Positions 1 through 5,245 of a stretch of 6,750 bases of DNA are shown one piece after another (position 1 is the stretch's first letter; each line of letters starts with the position of its first letter). Below the pieces are notes generated by a model, which was not told the origin of the DNA, did no database searches, and saw only the letters and a list, made by a program, of their open reading frames with translations. The position numbers and the translations under genes are program-made. This stretch comes from Candidatus Zixiibacteriota bacterium (lineage in GTDB: Bacteria; Zixibacteria; MSB-5A5; CAIYYT01), in NCBI GenBank assembly GCA_026397575.1, contig JAPLUP010000039.1:1-6750 (forward strand), given 5' to 3'.

Positions 1-1155
1 CCCCCCCAGCAAGGGACCAACGCGCAAACGACGCAATTGTTTGGCGTTCACCTCTTGCGAATCGGAAACGATTCTTTTCGTGCGCAATGCATATATCGGC
101 GAACGCAGTTTTGCCAGCGTCATCGGTATCGTATCGAGCAACGGTGCGTTTTTGTCGGAGTACGGCACGGGCGCTTCTGTCCCGCCATAGTAGTTCAGGT
201 AATTGAGAAATGTCTGATCCGGTTCGATCACCGCATTCCGACCCGAAAGAAACGACAGATATCCGAGCAGCGACATACGATCTTCCAGCGGCAATCCCTC
301 GACACCTGGGCCGGATATCTCTATGATAAATGATTTTTCGGAGAGCCCTTCAATCGCTTCGCTGATACGGCAGGCCGTGTCGAATGTATTGTGCCGAACC
401 GGCGTCGCGCTGGACAACACGACCTTGAGCGAGGGTACAACCTCAATATCGACGGCCCTGGACGGATGTTCGAAGAGACTGGTCTGTACTGTCATGACTC
501 TGACGTAGGACGACGTCGCGGCCAATACCGCGACTTCGGGTCGATCACCGACAATCACCATATTCGCGCGAAAATGGCCGCCGTCAAACATGTCCGTGAA
601 CGATTCATATAACTCGAACGGATTCTTGTCCGACTTAGTAACAACCTCCATCTTTGGCGACATCACCGTGATGCCTTGATCGCCTACCGATACCATCAGA
701 TCGATCGGCACGGTGGCTTGCTGGCCGATGACGGGATACTCGCCTGATTTGTGGTAGGAGACTACTTTCTGCAGGAATGTCTGTGCCGGCCAGACCTTCT
801 CGCCGCTACGATTAAGGCGTTGCTCATCAAAGAATTTTAGTTCAAGTTGTTCCAGGCGCAGAATCGCCGGCTGGCCGAAGATCTTGTATTTCTTGCGCCA
901 GCGATAGAAGGCTTGCTTCGTGATCCCTAACTCTTGACCGGACCGGAGATCGTCTCCAAAACGCTCCCACAGTTCGCTGATCTCTCGCTGTGAGTATTTG
1001 GGAAAAATCGATTTGCCAACACCCTTCTTCCGGCGCCAGTAAGCGACCAGTTGCTCCGATGCGTTGCCCAGTGCTTGCCCGATCCTTTTGTCGGTGCGAT
1101 ACAGTTTCTGGAGCTGCAGCAGTTCCTGCTTTGTGGGGATTCTCTTGGCGGTCAC
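1..1155 (-). CDS. Tandem HTH-like repeats fused to a degenerate aconitase/LeuC-like domain (partial, C-terminus off the left edge)
   Basis: This is an open frame of 385 codons from a GTG (1155-1153) to the window edge. The GTG overlaps the TGA of the HIT gene as GTGA, and no good ribosome site precedes it, so translational coupling is likely. No other start lies just upstream in frame. Residues about 10-95 hold two similar segments offset by 46-47 residues, each with E-[LI] early, a G-Q-x-L-G turn (26-30 and 73-77) and a basic W-R-[RK]-K stretch (40-43 and 86-89). They resemble homeodomain-like helix-turn-helix units. Residues about 124-325 resemble the aconitase/3-isopropylmalate dehydratase large subunit. 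The clearest match is 278-320, with S-G-P-G-V-E, D-R-M-S and I-E-P-D. The loop matching the family's G-D-S-H-T reads G-D-R-P-E (203-207), and the Asp-His motifs expected earlier are not seen. The three iron-sulphur cysteines would lie beyond the edge. Hydratase activity is therefore doubtful. A DNA-binding metabolite or Fe-S sensor is my inference. The fold call is fairly sure; the function is not known. Confidence 0.72.
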   Translation of the reverse strand, partial: MTAKRIPTKQELLQLQKLYRTDKRIGQALGNASEQLVAYWRRKKGVGKSIFPKYSQREISELWERFGDDLRSGQELGITKQAFYRWRKKYKIFGQPAILRLEQLELKFFDEQRLNRSGEKVWPAQTFLQKVVSYHKSGEYPVIGQQATVPIDLMVSVGDQGITVMSPKMEVVTKSDKNPFELYESFTDMFDGGHFRANMVIVGDRPEVAVLAATSSYVRVMTVQTSLFEHPSRAVDIEVVPSLKVVLSSATPVRHNTFDTACRISEAIEGLSEKSFIIEISGPGVEGLPLEDRMSLLGYLSFLSGRNAVIEPDQTFLNYLNYYGGTEAPVPYSDKNAPLLDTIPMTLAKLRSPIYALRTKRIVSDSQEVNAKQLRRLRVGPLLGG

Positions 1156-1637
1156 GGTCTGCGAAAATGCTTGTGAAGTGCCTGATAGACGTCCTCCAGC
1201 GAGAAGGAGATCACGCGTACATCGCCGGTCGTTGCCATGAAGTTGCTGTCGCCGGCCCAGCGAGGCACGATGTGAAGGTGCAGATGTCCGGCTACTCCGG
1301 CGCCGGCGGATCGTCCAAGATTCATCCCAATGTTAAACCCGCGTGGAGTAAACTCGGTCCGCAGTGCTTTCACGGCCAGCTTGGACAAAGCCATCATTTC
1401 GTTCAACGTGGCTTCCGGCAGCTTTTCGAGATCGCCGATATGGCGATTCGGCACGATCATCAGGTGTCCGGAAGTGTACGGGTAGCGATTGAAGACGATG
1501 AAACTGTGTTCGGCGCGATGGAGAATCAGATTGGCGCGGTCTCTTTTCTCCGCCAGCATCAGACAGAAGATACACCCTTTGGGTTTGGGACCGCGAATAA
1601 ACTCACCGCGCCATGGAGCGAAAATGTGCTTGGCCAT
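1152..1637 (-). CDS. HIT-family nucleotide hydrolase, Ap4A hydrolase/phosphorylase-like
   Basis: A complete 161-residue protein of typical length for the Fhit-like branch of the histidine triad superfamily. These cytosolic enzymes cleave dinucleoside polyphosphates such as Ap4A, or related nucleotide conjugates, through a nucleotidyl-histidine intermediate. Visible features, in order: an N-terminal A-P-W-R (7-10), a C-x-x-C pair (C22, C25) that in relatives helps bind zinc, N-R-Y-P-Y-x-x-G-H-L-M (50-60), G-F-N-x-G-x-N (100-106), and the triad H118-L-H120-L-H122-I-V followed by P-R-W. These are the residues needed for activity, so it should be an active enzyme. The layout recalls the actinobacterial Ap4A phosphorylase type, but hydrolase and phosphorylase cannot be separated here. 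The ATG at 1637 is the first start after an in-frame stop and has no Shine-Dalgarno site, but a strong promoter-like element sits directly upstream. The stop overlaps the GTG of the aconitase-like fusion gene. It is the only protein in the window with a fully intact catalytic motif set. Confidence 0.93.
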   Translation of the reverse strand: MAKHIFAPWRGEFIRGPKPKGCIFCLMLAEKRDRANLILHRAEHSFIVFNRYPYTSGHLMIVPNRHIGDLEKLPEATLNEMMALSKLAVKALRTEFTPRGFNIGMNLGRSAGAGVAGHLHLHIVPRWAGDSNFMATTGDVRVISFSLEDVYQALHKHFRRP

Positions 1638-1646
1638 AAAGACGTG

Positions 1647-1675
1647 AGTATACGCAAACGTTGACCGTTAGGCAA
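1647..1675 (-). promoter_or_regulatory. Sigma70-type promoter for the HIT and aconitase-fusion pair
   Basis: On the minus strand, TTGCCT (1675-1670) and TATACT (1652-1647) are separated by 17 bases, matching the -35 consensus at 4 of 6 positions and the -10 consensus at 5 of 6. Transcription would begin near 1640, only about three bases before the ATG at 1637. The message would then be leaderless or nearly so, which fits the lack of a ribosome-binding site. It lies in the short gap after the ATPase gene, so the HIT pair can be expressed separately from the upstream operon, though read-through remains possible. Confidence 0.55.
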
Positions 1676-1678
1676 ACG
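1654..1678 (-). repeat. Direct repeat CGTTTGC, two copies overlapping the promoter
   Basis: The heptamer CGTTTGC occurs at 1678-1672 and 1660-1654 on the minus strand, with an 18-base repeat distance. The first copy overlaps the -35 box and the second lies just upstream of the -10 box. An inverted repeat CCGTT/AACGG (1679-1675 and 1669-1665) with a five-base centre also covers the -35 box. This position suits a repressor operator, and the second gene of the unit encodes a protein with two HTH-like repeats, so autoregulation is conceivable. A seven-base repeat can also arise by chance. Confidence 0.35.
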
Positions 1679-1694
1679 GAATAAAATGGACGAG

Positions 1695-3845
1695 CTAACT
1701 GCTCAGGGTCGGGCTTTGTGACCCTATCGTGGCAGCCGTCAGATTGAGATCAATCGTACAATCGGCCTCGTCCGAGTATCGCCGGTCGGTTGAAAAGAAC
1801 AGGACTTGATAGTCCTCCCCAAACTGCCTCAGCACGGTCATGGCGCAGTCTCTCCGCTGCCGATCGAAATGCAACAGAGGATCTTCAAGTATGATTGGCG
1901 GTCTGGTCTCTGCGGAAATGATCTTGACCAGAGCCAGTCGCAACGCCAGATGCAGTGCATCAACCGTTCCTTTGGAAAGAGAAGATGTTGACTTCATCCA
2001 GTTGTCGCCATCGGCGGTTATCTCCGCTGCCAATGTATGACGATCGAGTTTGACACGTCGCCATTGGTCATTCGTTAGCTCCCGCAGTATCTGCGATGCC
2101 TCGTCTTCGAGAATCTCGATTGATGATTTCAGCACGCGACGACGCGCTTCTTCCAGATAGCGTGCCACGATAGAGAGAGTCTCGGCTTCGGTACGCAAGA
2201 GTCGCAACTGCCGGTCACCCTCCTCGATGCGTTCCTGAAACGGCGCCATGATATCGCTGCCGGCCTCGAGGAATTTCAGCTTGTTCTCCAAGTTGAAGCT
2301 TTCATCTTGAAGCTGGTGCAGCCTCTTATCCAGTTCGGCCAATTCACGCTGCAACTGCTCGAGTTTCTCCGGGGTGGTTGCATACAAGCGATATCTATTG
2401 AAGGTCTCCTGCTGCTGGCTGATGCGAGCTGTCATTTCGTCCAACTCAACTTCCATATCCTTGAGATTGTTGTTGCCAAGCAGGGTCTCGTAACGAGCGA
2501 CCAGTGTCTTGATATCGCGATCAAGATCGCGGTACTCTTCGTACTTCTCTCCCATTTCTTCGACGGTCTTGACATTAAAGCGTCGCAGCAAAGCCTGCAC
2601 GACTTCCGTCCCTTTATAGACTTTTTCCTTTTCTTCCTCCCAGCGCGCTTCGGCTTCCTTCTGTCTGCTTAGTGCCCGTTTGTGAGCCGCCAATGCCGAC
2701 GTCCACATTACCACTGTTACCAGCGCTACCAGGACACCGACTCCGGCTCCACCGACATAGACGACATCATGCAGCTTGTTCCAGAGGAAAGCACAGACTA
2801 CTGTCGACAGTAGGGCAATTCCGACCAGGATTCGGTACCAACCTTTCGGTTGTTGCGATCGCGCGCTCTCTGCTTCCTTTTCCGCACGGATAGCGACGTC
2901 TTCGAGTCGACTCTGCAGCAACTGATTCTGGGTCGCCAGTGTCTCGGCTGATCTAAGGTCAGAGCGCTCGATCTTGGCCAATGTCTTGAGCGCTTCCTTC
3001 TTCGTCGTGATCTGGTTCTTGCTCTCCTGAGCTTCTTTGGTGCGACGGCCCCATTCGAGATAGGTATCTCGCTCCTGATTAAGATTCTGCTCGGCTTCTA
3101 GCGCCAGCTTGCTCTTGCGAAACAAGTCGTGTTTGCCCTCGAAAGCCATCTGCACGGCCTGCAACTCGGTGCCAATGGTTTCCTGTCGGCGTCGGGCCTC
3201 AAGCAGCTCGACAATCTTTGACTTGGTGGTATTGAGGTCGTTGGTCCATTCGCTGATATGCTTTTCAACGGTGTGAATTTCCCCCGCCGGACCCTCATCT
3301 TTGCCTTGAATCTGCGCGAGACGGTTGCTAATACGTTGCAACAGCCGCGACACGAGTAGGTCGTCCTTGCTGTTGTTGAGCATCTTTTCCAGCTTGTCGC
3401 GAATCAACTCGGTCGCCAGTTCGACTCCTGCAAGATCATCCTGCCTGACCAGCGACGAGGCCACATATAGCTCTTTTTCCGTGAAGCCGAGCGCCTTACC
3501 GATTTGTTCCTGCACATCGGCTGGCGTGTTCCACTTGCCCCCGGTTTCAACCTCTTCGAGCATCGTCATTTCTGTGGCAATATCCTTTGTCAGACGGTAC
3601 GACTTGCCATTGGCTTGATATTCCAGGTGCAACAGATAGGGTGCTTCCGTTGTTGACAGGTCGGCATGCTGTCCTTCCCAACGGGTTGTGGCCGGGTTGT
3701 CGAACAACACGGCGTAGATCGCTCGCACCAATGTGCTTTTGCCGGTGTCGTTATCCCCGATGATCTGATTGAATCCTTCGCCGAAATCGATAGCGAAATC
3801 ATCGAAGCGTCCGTAGCGTTTGATATGCAGTTTCTGTAGCTTCAT
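1695..3845 (-). CDS. YhaN/SbcC/Rad50-like SMC-type ATPase with a central membrane hairpin
   Basis: A complete 716-residue protein of the AAA_27/YhaN type, related to SbcC and Rad50, which uses ATP to move or remodel DNA or a partner nuclease. Motifs in order: Walker A G-D-N-D-T-G-K-S-T (30-38), a Q-loop around Q135, coiled coil about 170-330, two hydrophobic helices (about 336-355 and 361-381) with basic residues on both outer flanks, a second coiled coil about 385-580, the ABC signature L-S-K-G-T (623-627), and Walker B/D-loop I-I-L-E-D-P-L-L-H-F-D (651-661). The helix pair sits where Rad50 carries its zinc hook; the protein has only three cysteines (351, 667, 696) and no C-x-x-C. The expected H-loop histidine appears to be D687. 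The coiled coils are short for SbcC. The start ATG overlaps the previous stop as ATGA, with AAGGA nine bases upstream. It therefore most likely acts with the phosphoesterase-like protein, at the inner face of the membrane. The head domains look ATP-competent. Confidence 0.88.
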   Translation of the reverse strand: MKLQKLHIKRYGRFDDFAIDFGEGFNQIIGDNDTGKSTLVRAIYAVLFDNPATTRWEGQHADLSTTEAPYLLHLEYQANGKSYRLTKDIATEMTMLEEVETGGKWNTPADVQEQIGKALGFTEKELYVASSLVRQDDLAGVELATELIRDKLEKMLNNSKDDLLVSRLLQRISNRLAQIQGKDEGPAGEIHTVEKHISEWTNDLNTTKSKIVELLEARRRQETIGTELQAVQMAFEGKHDLFRKSKLALEAEQNLNQERDTYLEWGRRTKEAQESKNQITTKKEALKTLAKIERSDLRSAETLATQNQLLQSRLEDVAIRAEKEAESARSQQPKGWYRILVGIALLSTVVCAFLWNKLHDVVYVGGAGVGVLVALVTVVMWTSALAAHKRALSRQKEAEARWEEEKEKVYKGTEVVQALLRRFNVKTVEEMGEKYEEYRDLDRDIKTLVARYETLLGNNNLKDMEVELDEMTARISQQQETFNRYRLYATTPEKLEQLQRELAELDKRLHQLQDESFNLENKLKFLEAGSDIMAPFQERIEEGDRQLRLLRTEAETLSIVARYLEEARRRVLKSSIEILEDEASQILRELTNDQWRRVKLDRHTLAAEITADGDNWMKSTSSLSKGTVDALHLALRLALVKIISAETRPPIILEDPLLHFDRQRRDCAMTVLRQFGEDYQVLFFSTDRRYSDEADCTIDLNLTAATIGSQSPTLSS
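2703..2840 (-). other. Two-helix transmembrane hairpin at the apex of the ATPase coiled coil
   Basis: This stretch encodes residues about 336-381 of the ATPase: two runs of about 20 mostly hydrophobic residues separated by only five polar or charged ones (N-K-L-H-D). Basic residues lie before the first helix (K334, R338) and after the second (H388, K389, R390, R394), so the inside-positive rule places both coiled-coil arms and both ATPase halves in the cytoplasm, with a tiny loop outside. Such a hairpin would tether the tip of the molecule to the membrane. Confidence 0.8.
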
Positions 3846-4951
3846 GAGATCACATCCTTGCCTGACAACATCGCGTTGCCGGTGACCAGCGCCTGCAGAT
3901 ATCGCGGTTTTAGCTCCGGCGTTGCCTTCTCGATTGCATCTTCCAACAAGTAAGTGTAGTCGGTAAGCAGCGTGTCACCCCCCGTACCACCGACGCGCAC
4001 GCGGTTGGTCTCAAGTCGGCGGGTTTCTTCAATTCGCAAGCAGCAGAACCGATCTCTGAATCCGTTTTCCAGCGCCGTCAGATCAACGTACCCCTCCGGG
4101 GTGAATTCCCCGTCAAAATGGATCCGCAGCAACGTCCCCGAAGAGGCATGTTTAAGGAGTTCCTCTTCCAATTCGATATTGTAGCGAAAACGCGCGTTGT
4201 CCAACTGAAGTTGTTTCCAAACCATTTGTCCCGTGCGGCATTTCTCGATCACCGGGCAACTCCGGCTGATCTCGGCCAAGAGCACTTGCCCGGACTCGAT
4301 GCTTTCGAATTCTTGCGTCTCCGCTGAGCCGCTTGAGTAAGAATAATCGTTCCACCGGCGATAGTCTAAGCCGCCGACCGCCACGTAGTCGAAGCCTGCC
4401 TTGGCTATGGCATCGACGGTTGCACCAAAGCCCGAACTCCCGCAAGCGGCATCTGGTGATTCAGGATAATTGACTGCGACAATGTGGACGCCCGGCAAAT
4501 CACTTTTGACCGGCAGCGGTTGCTCGGTCGCCACTGTTCCTTCTCCGAAACAGGTTGCTCCGTAGACCGTGATTTCCGATTCAGGAAAACTGAGATAGGG
4601 CGCTTGACGACTGTTCAATAGATAGAAGTTCTCCGGTCGATTTTCCGTGGACAAAAGGCGGTATATGGAGTTCTCCTCGAAGCAATCGCGGATGCCGGGT
4701 AGCACCACAAACGGTATTTTCCCGAGCCGCTCAACCTGCTGAAGGACAAAATCAACCAGATGGCGCGATACTATGTTGCTCGCAAACAGATTGCCTGATA
4801 CTAAAAAGAGGTCGACGCTCCGGTCCAGCGCGAGTGTCACCGCGCTCTCCAGCGATTCCTTAAGCGCTCGGCGAACGAAATCGCCCGCTTTACCGATGCC
4901 CGAAAACTGCCTGCCAAGGCAGAAATCGGATGCATGAATGATCTTTGCCAT
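3842..4951 (-). CDS. Mre11/SbcD/YhaO-like phosphoesterase-fold protein, metal site lost (probable pseudo-nuclease)
   Basis: A 369-residue protein from the ATG at 4951. A GTG at 5005 would add 18 residues, but the ATG gives the usual family opening M-A-K-I-I-H-A-S-D and has a purine-rich GAGGA upstream. The length and order of segments fit YhaO/SbcD, the nuclease partner of YhaN/SbcC. All five metal-binding motifs can be located and nearly all are altered. Motif I D-x-H is D9-F-C11. Motif II G-D-x-F-D is G53-N-L-F-A57. Motif III G-N-H-D is G86-I-R-D89. The lone motif IV histidine is N161. Motif V G-H-x-H is G193-G-L-D196. Only D9 remains as an obvious ligand, so two-metal nuclease chemistry is unlikely. 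The C-terminal part (about 250-369) probably caps the fold and contacts the ATPase. It overlaps the ATPase gene by four bases, which implies coupled translation and a stable complex. A structural or regulatory subunit is the best inference. The family is clear; the loss of activity is inferred. Confidence 0.85.
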   Translation of the reverse strand: MAKIIHASDFCLGRQFSGIGKAGDFVRRALKESLESAVTLALDRSVDLFLVSGNLFASNIVSRHLVDFVLQQVERLGKIPFVVLPGIRDCFEENSIYRLLSTENRPENFYLLNSRQAPYLSFPESEITVYGATCFGEGTVATEQPLPVKSDLPGVHIVAVNYPESPDAACGSSGFGATVDAIAKAGFDYVAVGGLDYRRWNDYSYSSGSAETQEFESIESGQVLLAEISRSCPVIEKCRTGQMVWKQLQLDNARFRYNIELEEELLKHASSGTLLRIHFDGEFTPEGYVDLTALENGFRDRFCCLRIEETRRLETNRVRVGGTGGDTLLTDYTYLLEDAIEKATPELKPRYLQALVTGNAMLSGKDVIS

Positions 4952-4963
4952 TGTTGCCAGCTT

Positions 4964-4968
4964 TCCTC
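4964..4968 (-). promoter_or_regulatory. Probable ribosome-binding site for the phosphoesterase-like gene
   Basis: GAGGA within a GAAGAGGAAAG context on the minus strand lies 12 bases before the ATG at 4951. The spacing is longer than ideal, but it is the only Shine-Dalgarno-like sequence near either candidate start. It supports the ATG at 4951 over the GTG at 5005, which has no such site. Confidence 0.4.
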
Positions 4969-5200
4969 TTCGAAGGGTGCCGTCGGTTGATACAGCCGCC
5001 CGCACAAATGTCGTCTTCGTGGCGACGAATAGCGGTGCCTTTCCGTCAAGAGGCGGGATGCCACAACGTTACGGGAGTGGCGTACCGTCGCCTGTTCTAT
5101 CATTTGTATCGGAAAAAACCACCGAAAAATGAAGTACCAGCCTGGGGCAACTTGCGGTATTTGCACGGCCGCAGGCGAGTGCAATCCGGAGAAGCGGTCG

Positions 5201-5210
5201 CTGACGTCAG
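5201..5210. promoter_or_regulatory. Perfect palindrome CTGACGTCAG, candidate operator
   Basis: A ten-base perfect inverted repeat with no central loop lies about 250 bases upstream of the YhaO-like start and 36 bases after the DUF885 stop. Its outer flanks (TCG before, CGA shortly after) extend the symmetry imperfectly. The same half-sites recur at 5223-5227 and 5240-5244. Loopless palindromes of this size often bind dimeric regulators, but no linked regulator is identified and chance is possible. Confidence 0.3.
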
Positions 5211-5245
5211 GGCGATCTCTTGCTGACAGGGTCGGCAGCGTCAGT

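Larger units (their letters stand above)
4952..5245. other. Intergenic region of about 290 bases between the DUF885 gene and the YhaO-like gene
   Basis: No convincing gene is present on either strand; the open frames here are extensions or shadows of the flanking genes. The end nearest the DUF885 stop holds CTGAC/GTCAG arms (5223-5227 with 5240-5244), and a six-base stem TTGCAC/GTGCAA (5161-5166 with 5179-5184). Neither is followed by a T run on the minus strand, so neither is a clear intrinsic terminator. Two A-tracts about 12 bases apart (5113-5118 and 5125-5129) could bend DNA or act as an upstream promoter element. I find no -35/-10 pair better than weak, although the promoter of the phosphoesterase-ATPase operon is expected here. 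Confidence 0.5.

Noticed and set aside
1..7. Run of seven C residues at the window edge as a slippage site or assembly break
   Set aside because: It reads as glycine codons in the open fusion gene and is cut by the window edge, so nothing can be concluded.
990..1664. A 224-codon plus-strand open frame
   Set aside because: It lies antisense to the well-supported HIT gene and the start of the fusion gene, and its translation shows no recognisable domain.
2307..2672. A 121-codon plus-strand open frame rich in hydrophobic residues
   Set aside because: It is antisense to the coiled-coil region of the ATPase; the hydrophobic and aromatic bias comes from the complement of Glu/Lys/Leu-rich codons.
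4952..5005. Use of the GTG at 5005 as start of the YhaO-like protein
   Set aside because: The family normally begins directly with the beta-strand seen at the ATG at 4951, which also has a GAGGA sequence upstream; the extra 18 residues look non-conserved.
4837..5184. A minus-strand frame of 115 codons reaching into the intergenic gap
   Set aside because: About a third of it overlaps the conserved N-terminal region of the YhaO-like protein in another frame, and it shows no family features.
5161..5184. TTGCAC/GTGCAA hairpin as an intrinsic terminator of the DUF885 gene
   Set aside because: The stem is only six bases with a twelve-base loop, and no T run follows it on the minus strand.
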